From NCBI GenBank assembly GCA_040954595.2, contig CM082584.2, positions 10,478,001 through 10,542,000 of the forward strand: a DNA stretch of 64,000 nucleotides, given 5' to 3'. The translations under genes and the position numbers were made by a program. This DNA comes from Balanoglossus misakiensis. Taxonomy: Eukaryota > Hemichordata. The notes under the pieces are model-generated. The model was given only the letters and a program-made list of their open reading frames with translations. It had not been told where the DNA came from and ran no database searches. Shown here one piece after another: positions 11,065 to 24,386 of this stretch; the first letter of the stretch is position 1, and every line of letters begins with the position of its first letter.

Positions 11065-14000
11065 ATGAGGGTGTTTCCCCTTACATTCACCCTGGTTTTA
11101 CTTTGTAAGTATAAAAAGTGGGTCTTTTATTGTCGGTTGACAAGTTGTGTTCATTTTTAATAGTGTAAAGTTGGACTAGAGTTTGACATATCCTTGAGAA
11201 GCAGTGCACACATAGTGCTAGCCTTCAACGTATTGAGTTGATGTCAGAATGAATTTCTCATAGCAGCCTGACGTATTGTCGAGCCACAGAACATTGAAGG
11301 TTACACGTTTGTAAAATATTTCAGTTGTTGAAAGCTTGAGTGTACGGACTGATTTGCTTTGCGATTGGCCACAAGACCATTTTGTTTTACGTCTATGACA
11401 AGACCAACGCAGTCAGTTGCATGTTTACTTTGACCTTTCAACTTTGATAACAGTCACTCGGCCATCAGTTTGTTATTTTTAAGATTACAGAACTTGAAAA
11501 CAAGCATGTTCGACACGTATACTGTCGAAATATGGCCAAAGAATGTGTGTATGTTCGCTTGATTCTCCGCGCGAAAGACCCTTCCATCCCGTTGCTTATT
11601 GTCATATATTTTTGTTTTTCATCTTTTTTTCACAGTCGATGCGGCTCCTAGCAATATCATCAACAAGGAAGGTAAGTAAGCAATCTGTGATTATAGCTTG
11701 ATGAGCGACACAAACCACCCTGAAAAGCAGAAAGGGAAATTTCATAGTGTCGTGCGCTCGCCAGGGATCACAAAATGGGACGCGACGCTCTTTTGTTTGA
11801 CCACCAAACTCCGAAAAACTTTTTGTACCCATAATTCAATGCGGTTTATTAGGAAAGATGGCGAAGCGTTTCAGGATCCTTGATGCAAATTATCTTCCGC
11901 ATAGTCTCCGTCCTCTGTGGTCGCCAGAAAACTCATGCCATAGTATTTCAAGAGTGACACCAAGAGAAAGGTCCGTTAATGTTGGGTGTGGTTGAAACAA
12001 GGCAGAATTTCGTGCCTAAAAGTATATCCGCGAAGAGATGAATTCCATCATCCGAGGATGGTACATGTCATGATTGTAAGTACCAAATGTATAAATGTCA
12101 GTTGTCATACTCTTGAGGCATTGCAGGCACAAGGACGAACTATAAACAACAGGTACTGCATGTAAAATTTAGACTCAATCAAGTTTTCAGACAGTCTCAT
12201 TCGTATTTGAAGTTATTTTTAAAGGTCAAAATCGAGGAATGTGAAATAATTTCATCCGCGCACATCAAAGTTCGTTGAACTTCACGGGTATGTGCATGTA
12301 TGTAAATTACTGAGAATCCATTGCACATGTCGTTTGCTGGGATCGCATATTTTCAGTCACTTCGTTTGTCTTGTACAACGCGCATTTTTGCGACCACATT
12401 CGAAAATTCATGGTGGTTTTAGTAGGTGTGTACTCTCAAAAATTTGTTCGGTATAAAACATAGACAGTATAAACTATTGGTGGTTCCTGTGTAATTGTTT
12501 GTTTGTCTGTCTGTCTGTGTACTATGTCTGTCTGTTTATTGTATATTTTTTTCTTGGTTTGTTTTACTGTCTGTAGTTCATTACAAAACAATACCAAAAA
12601 CTGTTTGGACTACCGAGATGATAGAATTACCATACTAGTAATAATGCAAATGTTTTTGGCCAGAATGTGTTTGCATGCAATGAACATTTTACCGAAATTT
12701 ACGGTCACAGTGATTGACTGATGTATGAATCACTTTCTGGCTTTTTTTCAGTTGTCACATCGTACAGGATTGGTAAAGTATATTCATACTTCTATGAAGG
12801 CACTGTCAAAAGTGGACTACCCAACACTGGGAAAGAATATACCGGTCTGAAAATAGCTTGCAGACCTCAGATAGCCTTGGATGAGGATGGAACTGCTATT
12901 CTTAAGGTACAGTGTTCCACAAACATTCTTTGCAAATATCAAGTTACTCTCATAATATTTTCACAATGGTTAAGGCATGAACTTTTTTGGTATTTCAGCT
13001 ATTGTCGCCAAGACTGTATGAGTACAACAAAACTAATGATGTTCACAAGGATGAACTGCTGAAAGTGTCTTCACTGAGCGACAAGTTCTCTGAAGAACTA
13101 CAAACACCAGTCAAGTTTGACTATGTCTATGGAAAGGTGAGACTCACATGGTTTAAAAAATATATATTTCTCAGATATACATGTAAAGATAATGCCAGAA
13201 GTTATATGCATTAAACTGAATTCCTTGGGTATAAATCAAAATGAAACTGCATCCCCAAACTAAAGCAGTATCAATGTCTAACCTTTTGACTACCTTAGTT
13301 TGGTTCAACCCTGGTGTGTTCTATGGTGTGGTTGAATCCACTGTAAAGTAATGGGGGCGACAGGATTACAGAAGTTGATGTGTCAACTTAAATGTATCTC
13401 AGTGGGTAATACTACAAGACAGTGTTCTAATCCAACATTTTTTTTCCATGATCGTTCACCAGATTCTCAATGTGTATGCTCCAGAATATGAACCAGAATG
13501 GATACTGAATATAAAGAAAGGTGTTTTGAGTTTGTTAAATCTTGACCTAGCCAGTGGCGATGGTAGTTCTACGTTCACTACTTATGAGGTATGGACATAT
13601 AAAATACAATCCCGTTTTTTTGGTGAAGTTTGCGAAAATTTATCGCTCTCAAAAATTTCCCGTTTTACAGTATTTCTTACTTTGATAAATTCCTTTTATC
13701 ATTTCATGGACAGACTGGCGTTGTCGGTGAATGTGAAACACTGTATGACATAGTTGAGGCCACAACCGATGAAGACCGACTCCATTCGATGAAGATTACC
13801 AAAGTCAAGAACATGAACAAATGTTTAAGACAACCTACAACCTTGTCCTCTCTGATCAAAACCAGGTCATGTGATGGCTGTGACTCTGAAGAGGTAGGCA
13901 GACCATCTTTTCAAGTTTTTGCCCCTTTTTTTCTTCATTATATGCTGTAAAAATTGGCACCCATAAATTATGGACCACACACTATATTGGCATATGTTGA

Positions 14001-17000
14001 TAAGAAGAAGTTATATCTGTGTCACTACTAATAAATTACTTGTGTTTACAATTTGAGTATCTGTCATAACTACTGGATAAACACTTAGGATTTATTGTTT
14101 ATGCACTATAACTGAGACTTCAGAATGGGCAGATTTATTGACAAAAAATTATGAAATTACAGGTAGATGACAGCTGTCACTTCTGTTCATTATAAATGAG
14201 CTCTGGGTTGGGGTTGATCTTAATAAAAACAAGAATGACATTTCCATTGTTAAAACAAACTGCTGAATAGATATTTGTAAACATAAATTATGTATCTAAA
14301 TATCTAAATATGAAGTCATGAAAGCACATGAATTATGTGAAATATGGTTGCAATACCAGTAGTGTTGTATCATAAATACGCTTTACATACACTCCTTTTG
14401 GCTGTTTTGGCTATAATTTCAGAATAAGATACTACGCAGTGGTGTGGTGTACCACTATGATGTCACCGGCTCTCGGACGTCGTTCCTCATCAATTCAGTC
14501 TTTGCTGAAGGACAGCATGTCTTCACTCCGTTTATCGAAAGTGGTGGCAGCGCTGTGACTATCACCAAGTAAGACAGATACCTACTTCCATCTTAATGTC
14601 TTCAGAAGTTTTCATTGTAGGTGACTTTTGACTATAGATTTCTCATTTGTAGATTAGTGGAATTATCATACTACAGTAGGTAAGCACATATCAAGCACTA
14701 AACCATAAGTCTTAGCTACTGGTCACCATAAAAAAGGTTCATAATTTGTGTGGTTTTCTTTACTTAAATTTTACTGTTCAGTAATAATTCCATTTTTTTG
14801 GTAATTTCATTAATGATGAGGGCATGTCTCAAGCACAAGCATCTCCTTTTAAAAACATATTCCATATTTTAATTTCCAGGCAAAACCTGACACTGCTCAA
14901 TATCAAAGACTTGGATAACAACATTGAAGTTCCAGCAATGATGCACCGTGGTGACCTGATGTTTAAATTCCCCAAACAGGAGAAGACGACGAGTCCACAT
15001 GCATCCCAAAAGAAAGTAATTATTAATTTCTTTATGTCGCTCTTTGGTGAAGGATCACTGTATGAAGGTTACGAGAGAGAATGGCTTCGTCTGATCCGGA
15101 ACTAATAATTATGTGTTATCAGCTTCATAAATGAACGATTTGTATTTTTCCCTGTACATGCATGTTCACTGAAAGTGTAATTCAATTGATGCTGATATCT
15201 CAGCTTTTTTAACAGTCTTTGCATTGGTAGAACACTTTTAACCATTTCTCATGTAGTATACCTTTTCATTATGAACACCACCAAGTCCCTTTATATCACA
15301 ATTAATTAATGTGCAATTTAGAATATTTACAGTGCATTTTATACCAGACCAGTAGTATATGACAGACTTTAAATATTTATGGAGAGGCTGACTGTTGATG
15401 AGGCTATGTGTTGGCTTTGCAAAGCTGAACTTTTAAGAATTATCATTGACATTATATGCTTTTAAACAGAAATTACATTAAGTTATGTTTGTAAATATTC
15501 TTCAACTGTACTATGACATTGCATTTTACCCAGATTGTCAGGTTGCACTGCAAGTTGATCAGTTTTGTCACCAGATGGCTATTTTGTTATTGCATGTTTG
15601 TTTGCATGTTGGTTTTCATTGTAACATATTCCAATGAAGCTGCCAGACAGCTATTTTGATGCAAATTTTTGTCAACTGATTTCTTTGAAAATGTCTTTCT
15701 CTTTTATTCTAATTGTTTTGTCCAGTAAGGGACTGTGTCATTAACAATGACTGTGTTCATGTTTCATGTCTTCACAGTAATCTACATCACTCACTCAACT
15801 CTGTGTATTCATCCAAACCATCAAGTATATGTTGTATGTAATAAAACTACCCTTTGTTACCAGGCACTATAACTGTGTTACGAATGATACTTGTGGGATT
15901 AGCTGTGTGCATGATCATCTCCCAGTGTTACAAGATCAATTCTGTCCAGACTGACAGCTAAGTGCTGCATTGTGTGTGCATTCATTGATTTCAAAAGGTT
16001 AGGTTGTCAAGTACCGTAGTGCCACGTCACCCAGGTATTGTACCATTTTGTGTCCACCATATACTGTCATGTACAGTGTAGTTTATACTTTAGTGTTGTG
16101 CACTGCAGTGTAGTGTCTGACATCATATATTTAAACTATAAACTTTCCTAAAATAAACAATAATTTGCTGCTGTGACATTACTGATTTATCTATTTGTTG
16201 TCTTTAAGGTGAATTATCTGTTGGAACTTTTGACCAAGGAGAGTCACCACATGAAGGTATCTCCTGATTCACCAAGTCACTTCAATCTCCTGGTGAAATC
16301 TCTACGCGAGTGCAAGTCTAGTACCATTGCAGAGATCTTCAACACAGTCAAGAGTGATGCCAAGAAAAAGTAAGATTGTTTATCATACATTCATTGGACA
16401 TTTCAGTCACCGCCTGTTAAATCTTGTTATGGTATTTGATAAATCATGTTTAAAAGTATACATAGGTTGGTAGATATACCCGGTACACTTCTGTACCACA
16501 TGTTGTTTACCGGTCAATTTTTTCCACAGGGAGTGGCTTATGGAAGGAATCAACATGATGGGAAATGAGCAGTCTATTCAACTGATACAGGAATTGATTG
16601 ATGATGGTGATGTCAGGGAGTTGGAAATCGCCAAATTATTATTGGGTCTCGTCAATGTCCAAGAACCAACTGAATCTATGTTGGATGATCTCATGGTATG
16701 TGTATAGCCCTGTCTCATAAAAATTTCAGCTTGATTGTTGTTGATTTTTGGATCTGCAGTATACCACCATGGTTTAGTCCAAACCGAATGTTTTCTGTGG
16801 TAATTGGACTGATCAACAGACGGAAAGGGTGAAAGGGTTAATATGGTCAGTTTTCTCACAGAAATATAATGCTAGATGTGGCTTCATGTGATGAGACTGC
16901 ATTTCAGATAAAGCGAAAAATCAAGATTTTCCCTCAGTATAGATCTTTTGTTTCAGACAATCTGCCTCCAAGATGTGATGGTGCTATCTTCCGACAACCT

Positions 17001-20000
17001 GAAGAAGCTCACGACTGATACTTATAAGGCAACCACTGCAATGCACCGTAGCTGTCTGTTGTCTTTTGGTACCTTGCTTGGAAAGTTCTGCGATGCACAC
17101 ACTGAGCCCTGCCCTGCCAAGTATGACCTGTTCTTGAGGAACTGCGAGGCAACATTCATCAATAAAGACATTCTCAAGGAAAAAGTACAGGTAAGTTGGC
17201 ATTGCTTCATGCTAAAATACTAAAATATTAATATTTACCAAAGGTAAGTGTTAACACAGTGATGTTTATTACTTTCCTGTTTGAAGGCTGAAGAAATGAG
17301 CAAGATATTGTCGGAAGAAATCATGATGAAACGTCTGACTGAAGAAACCAAACTCACATGTGTGAAATCCATGGGTAATTCGGGACTGAAGTCTCATGTG
17401 AATGAAATAGCGGCAGTTCTCATAAATGGAGAGAATGACAACTCACTAGAGGTTCGTGTCAGTGCTGTCCATGCTCTGCGTAAGATTGCTCCAAAGGTGC
17501 CGAACAAGGTAAGAGTTTCAAAATGAGTTGATCACCATCATGATTTCATTTCAGTTTTAGCAAGCCTCAAAGCAAATCAGAATACACTAGCTCATCTATT
17601 TTCTCCCCTTGGCTGTTTGATTTGTGTCTGTACTACAGGTGCTGGCCGTTCTAATGCCGATCTATCGCAGCCCCGAAGAAGACCCAGAACTGAGAATAGC
17701 CGCCTACCTAGTCATCCTGAAAACCAAACCGAGTCTGACTATTTACACACTGTTGGCGGAACACCTGAAGAAGGAAACTAGTAAACAAGTGGGTTCGTTT
17801 GTGTACTCGCATCTGATGGGCTTGGCCAACACAACTGATCCACATCTGAAACAAGAGTGAGTTTTATTTTGTAAAATATACCTTGCTTTAATACAGAGTG
17901 AAGTGTCTTGCTTTTACATCATCGAATTTGATCATGTGATTAAATCACTTATCTCTGTGAATTTAGTGATGTTGTAGAGGGTCAGTAGAATGGCCTAGTG
18001 TTAGTCAGTGAAATTGAATTGTTTGAATCTGGTTTATTTCATGGGATAGTGCAGTTTTCAAACTCTGTAGTAAAAGCTGTGATCTCTGATCTTTTTGCAG
18101 GGCACATTCTGCAAGGTTGGCTCTCCATTTTGCCCGACCGTTTGTTGTACCGTTCCTCAGCAATCTTCATATCTCCAGTGCATTCCACAAGTCTGTCTAC
18201 CTGAGTAAGTATGGAAGTAACAGAGCATGCAGAGTTTGATTATATTGTCCTAATACATCCATTGGAAAATGTGTGGGAAAAATTGTACAGTACTGAAAGA
18301 AGGATTTCTCTTTCTTGCAGATGATCTTAAACTAGGTGGCTTTCTCGATGTCCATGATATTTTCACCCACAATTCCATTTTACCACGCTCTATGATGACA
18401 AGAGTGAATATTAATATCTTAGGACAAAACATTGATTTACTGGAGGTAAGCTTTGTGTCACATTGATTACAAGTTATCTTTCTTAATTCAGCTTCAATGC
18501 CATGAATGTTTTGGCCTTAACCACCCCAACCCCACCCCTATTGGTAGGGAAAATGTTATAGCAATAAGATAAGCAACTTGCTACTGGGTAGAACTAGAAG
18601 GACAGTTCATTTTGAGGGATCAGGAGAAATTTTTCAAAGTACAACTTCACATCCACCAAAAAATTCTTGCAATCATTTCAGGCAGGAGTACGCGTTGAGG
18701 GCCTACAGGATGTCCTCGAGAAGTTCTTTGGACCAAAGGGATTCTGGAATAGACGTCAGTCTGTGTTTGATTTCCTGAAGAGACCAAAGAAGGACACGTC
18801 CAGGAACAAAATTAACAGGGAAGTGGACGCCATCACGGATAAGGTACAAATACCGAGTTTGTTTTCAATGTTGTCTTGGAAAGTAATGAGTGTGGAGTAT
18901 TGTACAGTTACATGGAGATTTTAGTCTAGGAAAATGGTCCATGTCAGCCATATGGTCTGTCAAGGTACATGTATGGTTCAGATGTGATGTAACTTTTATG
19001 TCTGTGTGATGTATCAACCCTTTTGAACCTGACTCAGAAGATAACTTTTGAATGATGTCAGTTCACTGGGTATGGGGGTGTTAGGATGCAAAGATTCAGA
19101 GGTAACATGGGGTAGTTTACTGACCCCGTCCACTCACAACTATACTTTTCCTTCCCATGACAAATCAGTGGTCTTGGTTGTGTACATGTGTCTCCACGCA
19201 GGTTGACAGTCGTATATGCACAACAGAAGAAGTGAGAGGAAGTTTGTATGTCAGATTCTTTGATGATGAGGTGATGTATGAGACATTCAGCGAAGATGAC
19301 ATGAAGACTCTGATAACAGAGGGTAGATACCAACCTGGGAAAGGCAATTTTGAAGAGGCATTAAAGGAGGGACGTCACATTGTCTTCCAGAAAGGTGAGG
19401 TCAGGCGAATTTTGAGTACTTTGCCCGAATGACAACTTGGTTCTGTCTGCTTTCTGCAAATTCACACAAAGTTTGAAAGACACAAAAATCGCAACCATTG
19501 CATTTATACGAGCTAGAAATATATGTTTGTGGAAGTATGGTTATTGTATTTATCATCGTTTGAAGATTGTCATTCTTGTCCTGAATTGTTGTTTTGATCG
19601 CAGCAACTTTGCCTTTGGATGTGGAGTATCAAGTGGCCACCATCTTGGGTCTACCGCTGTCTCTAAACGTCACGTCGGGGCTTGTCATGAAACTGAAAGT
19701 TAGTGGCAGCGCAAAGGTCAAGCCGAGTCTCTTTCATCACAGTCCGACTGAGTTGGAAGTCGACGGCATGGTGAATGCAAAGTAAGAATGTAATGACTTG
19801 AAATTGTGTGGCGGTCCAGTCTTTGTGGTGTATGGGGAAGTGGTGCTTTTGGGTGAGATGTGTATATATATGTACACTGTTGTAGTAATGTATGAAACTG
19901 TCATGTGTATTTTTTACAGTGCTGTGATGACTGTGGTTGGGAAGATGGGGGTGGACTCTACCCTGATCCAGACTGGTGTTGCTATCAATGCGACAACGCA

Positions 20001-23000
20001 TCTCCATGTGCCAATCAAAGCTAGTTTGACCTCTTACCTACTGGACAAGAAACATACTCTGCAGGTGTATATGCAGGAGGAAACCAAACGTGAAATCTTC
20101 ACATTCAAGTAAGTTTTTATTCATGGACATATTTTTGTGTCAACAGTTCAGATGTGAAATCTTAAAGTAATGTCTGGTTTACAGAGGCTCATTATACATG
20201 GCATCCTGCATAGAAGAGTCTGGAAAATGTGTTCAGTTTAGGTTTTGGGGTGTTTAAAGACTTGATCATTTCTTTACAGCCACAGTCTGTACACCTTCAA
20301 GGTGAGATCCGACGAACCCAGGGAGAATTTTACAAAGATGTCCGGTCACATGTTTGACACGGATGAAAAGGTGAGAACTTCAGTGAATGTGTTATCCAAA
20401 ACAGGGCCATTTTAAAGTTGCAATTGTAACATTGATATTTTCTTGAAACCATGGATTTACCAATAGTGAAAATAGTTCTCAGATTATCAAATATTGATGC
20501 ATAACAAGTTCTCCGTTTTTGTCATTGACATACTACAGCAGGATGTTGTTTTCTTTCACAAGCTTTTACTCAACATTGCTGCTTTGGTTGAAAAACTTCT
20601 CATGTTCTCTATTTCTGAATGCCAATCATGTTTTCTGTCACAGAATACCACCTGTTTGACCCTGATGAAGAACAGTTTGTCTTTCTGTGCTGACTACGAT
20701 ATTTTTCCTCGGAAGACCGGATACAATGCCTTCTATCCATTCACTGGGCCATCCTATTTTAATATGTACAGTCTGAAAGGATATGATATGCCTCGGCGAC
20801 TAGAGTTTGTGCTTGACCTGGGCAGGCTGAACACCAACCCACATGTAAAGGTAAATACTGTAAAAAGCTTGGATATTTGTACTGCAGGAGGTGCTGTTTC
20901 AGATGTGACTCCACCAAATAGTCTTGGTTATGGTTATAAAATAATTTCTGCTATGACAATGTGCTGTTTTTTTTCTGGAAAATTTTTCTTACCCAAGTTT
21001 CCCTCTTTACTAACAGTTTTGTCACAATATCATGTTGCCCTGTCATATCTTCGCAAATATTTTGTTATGTCATTTCTTGTCATGAATAGTGAAATATTGA
21101 ACTTTTCAGGAGTATGAAGTCAAGATGACAACTGTTGAATCTCCCAAGGAAGCAACGTACACTTGGAAACTTCTGATAGACACCAATCCGGAAGACTGCA
21201 AGATTGAACTGCAGGCACTTAATTCCCAAGATCCTGAATTTGAGAGCAAGATGACCCTGAAAATGACTGAGTTTATGGAGGTAGGTCGCATGACATCCAC
21301 ATTGTAAGATAACAGAGTTGTACTTTGAAGCAGTAGTCCAAAATTGAAATGAGCAAAAAGTGTACCAGTCATGTAACAGTCTCATGATTGTTCCTCTGTT
21401 TCAGGAGCTGGTGTTTGATTGGAATTTTGGTAAGCCGAAATTTGTTGTCCAAGCCCTCTCCAGTAGTGAAGAACTTACGAGTGATCGTGAATATCGTATG
21501 GTAGCAACTGTCAGCGTGGCCGGAAGAGATCGCAACAAACTACACGTTAAGACGGTCTACACCGAACTCCCGGAGACTGTTAAAACAGTAAGTTGCTCTG
21601 AAGATTGCCCAATTCTGAAGATGATGATATATATGTACACTGGTATATTGCATTTTCGCTCAGTTTATGGCCATCTGGTTTTGACACCCGTAGATTTTCA
21701 AGAAGCTGGAGATGATGTTGCCCAAATACCTGTACCGGATGCCGTACTCTGTGACTGTGGAACCCAAGCTGAACGCAGAGTCGCACACCGTTGAGATGAC
21801 GACAAGTCTCACTGGATCGGACAACATCAAGATGGTGTTGAAGACACCTCTGCAGGAAATCACCGTTAGCAACGTCAGTCTACCGGTGTCGATGAAAACG
21901 CTGTTGTTGTACTATGAGTACATCCCTGGTAATAGTGACGACATCAAGGCTTCTGTTGTCAGGGAACTGGTTTTGCGTAAGTACAGAAGTTGTTTCTGCA
22001 TTTGTATGTGAAAATGAAACTTATCTTGGCCTGGCTTGTTTTTTCATAACAAAGAGATTCAAGAACCTCAGTAAATAGACTTGAAAATTAAGGTGATACA
22101 GCCATGCTTTTCTCATATTCATATAGTCAAGAATTGTCGTACCAATGATTCCTACATCTACTTAGGTTTTAATGCCTAAACTATATCATCTTTGTTGATA
22201 CAGCAACCTGCACGTTATACAGCAATGGCACCTTCAAGACCTTTGACGATGTGGCAGTTGAATACGAGATGCCGGGTAGCTGTCTGCACGTCTTGCTGCA
22301 AGACTGCTCTCCTCACCAACGCTTTGTTGTTCTGGTGCAGATAAAGTCTGTTGCATCACCACTGACTTGGGATGGTGTCGAGAGAAGACTCAAGGTCATT
22401 GCCTATGTGGACGAGAACAAAGTGGAGATGTACGCCACAACCTGGAACAACCTGGAAGTCAAGGTCAGTCAGAACCTGTAAAGAGGGAACTTGGGGTGAA
22501 ATACCAAAATAGTCACCCAAAGAGGCCATGTATATTGATTCCAAAAAATTCCAAAAGAATGACCACAAATTGTCACCATCTGTCCACAAGATGTGGTCTT
22601 GTCTTGTTCAGGAGATGATTTTGCTCTGTATTTATCTTGTCATAGTGTACTCGCATTCACAATAAGCCTGGTTTTCGTCCAATGAACAGGTGAATGGCCA
22701 TATCCTTGATTTGCATCACAATAGTGGAGTTGCAATTATTCCTAATTTGGGCAAAATCGTGGGCACCGACAAAGAAGTGAGCATTTCTACAGACGTAGGT
22801 TTGGATATCTACTTCAGTCAAGGCTATGTTCAAACTCAAGTTAGTGGATGGTACTTCAACAGATTATGTGGTAAGCATATTTGGCTTGTACTCTTTACCT
22901 TTAGATAAGCAGTCTGTATGGAAGGACATTCTCATGTGGCACAGGACACATGGCCCAGCCTGTTAAACGGCACAAAAGTTACAATTTTTGTTCATACAAA

Positions 23001-23991
23001 ATTAAAGCATGATTTGAATTACTTGGCTAGCAGTCCATTACTTCGGTAATTAACCAAGTCTCGAAAGATCTTGCTATTAGCAAAAAATCATGTATTGCTG
23101 TTGACAATAAATTCCATCTCTCAGGTCTTTGTGGCGATTACGACGGAGAAACTTTCCGCGACTTGACAACCCCGACAGGGAAAGTCGCCGCTGATCGGAA
23201 TGTCTTTGGACTCAGCTGGTTAGTGGAAGGTGACGGCTGTGGAGATGAGGACTGCAAACTGCAGAAGATCAGGGCACACCATTTGGAAGAAAGCGTGCTC
23301 ATAGATGGAAATTTGATGACCTGCGTCAGCGTGGATCCTGTGTTCATGTGCCATCCGCGGTGCAGGCCACAACTACACGCCAAAGTCACTCACACTGAGG
23401 TAAGTGGTTCCACCTGGTGATATTCGCCTTGTAGACCAAAACTATAGTTCAGAACTGCTGCAGAATGGGCTACATTTAATTGATACTGTCATCAACCCAG
23501 ATCTTAACAGATTTTGTTCAAATGGTGTTTTTTGACAAAATGGCTGGGCTGGCTGCTGGTAGCCATAGAGCAGTCAGTACCATTTTACCAACAGCCACCG
23601 GTCAATCAGGCAACTTACTAGTATACTATAATGTATTTGATATATTCTTGATTAATTTTTTAACCAACTGACTCGATATTTTTGTAAGACTTTGGTTAGG
23701 TGTTAACAAAACCTTTGTTAGGTTTTCAATAGGATGTGGGCAGGATGTTAGATCATTGCAGTGTGTGATATATTCAGCTCGACTCATTTTATCCATCCAA
23801 TGTTCTTTCTCAAGGTTGGCTTTCACTGTCTCCAGTTCAAGGACAAAGAAACAGTCGACCTGGACAAAGTGGATCTCTCTGAGGAGACCATAGACATGAA
23901 GAAAGACATTGGCACTCCGCATGAATGTAGTTGTGAGCCATCGTGCGTGAGAAATGCTGATGGACATGATCAACGCAGACACCATTTGTAG
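11065..23991 (+). CDS. Vitellogenin (phosvitin-less large lipid transfer protein)
   Basis: Yolk precursor of the large lipid transfer protein family: secreted, binds lipid and is taken up by oocytes. There are 28 exons: 11065-11104, 11636-11671, 12752-12906, 12999-13136, 13463-13588, 13714-13893, 14423-14568, 14880-15015, 16209-16369, 16530-16695, 16957-17190, 17287-17508, 17639-17856, 18101-18204, 18321-18445, 18682-18843, 19202-19394, 19604-19781, 19920-20108, 20280-20370, 20644-20850, 21110-21280, 21405-21587, 21694-21976, 22204-22463, 22690-22870, 23125-23399, 23815-23991. They total 4737 nt, or 1578 aa. A signal peptide (MRVFPLTFTLVLLF) precedes the lipid-binding N-terminal domain (GKVYSYFYEGTVKSGLP, VYAPEYEPEWILNI). 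A beta-sheet middle region follows, then a von Willebrand D domain from about residue 1284 (TCTLYSNGTF, GLCGDYDGE). The Cys-rich tail ends in QRRHHL. No polyserine phosvitin block exists, unlike vertebrate egg-laying vitellogenins. ApoB is unlikely because this protein is far shorter; MTP is unlikely because of the D domain. Confidence 0.92.
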
Positions 23992-24022
23992 AAAACAAAG
24001 TTTTAAAAAATGTGTTCTTATG

Positions 24023-24028
24023 TTTATT
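24023..24028 (-). terminator. Candidate polyadenylation signal of the minus-strand TIR receptor
   Basis: TTTATT on the plus strand (AATAAA on minus), about 360 bp past the TIR gene stop codon and 3' of it. If used, its transcript would overlap the vitellogenin 3' UTR. Confidence 0.4.
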
Positions 24029-24211
24029 TTTTGTACCAGATATTTAGTTAACTTAATGCTGATAGGAAGTTGCAAAAGTGAAGTAGAATCGAGTGATTTC
24101 TTGGAGAAATGCTGATAGGACAATATGTCGACAAATAAGGCAAGTGATTTACTCATGGTTACTGATTCGTTACATATAGTCAAACATTAACTGATCTGAT
24201 TGGGTGCAAGT

Positions 24212-24239
24212 AATAAAGTACATCCAATGCCTGAATAAA
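24212..24239 (+). terminator. Candidate vitellogenin polyadenylation signals
   Basis: Two AATAAA hexamers at 24212-24217 and 24234-24239, about 220-245 bp after the vitellogenin stop and before the convergent TIR gene ends. Confidence 0.55.
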
Positions 24240-24386
24240 GCCCAAAACTTCATTGAAAGATCCGCCAACTTAGAGCTGTTATTGCAAACAGCAACTGTTA
24301 AAAAACGAGATAACTGGCATGGCGGCAGCTGTACAGAAACAAAGCGTTGCTAATGGAAACAAATACAGTTATGCGAGCTATCCACA

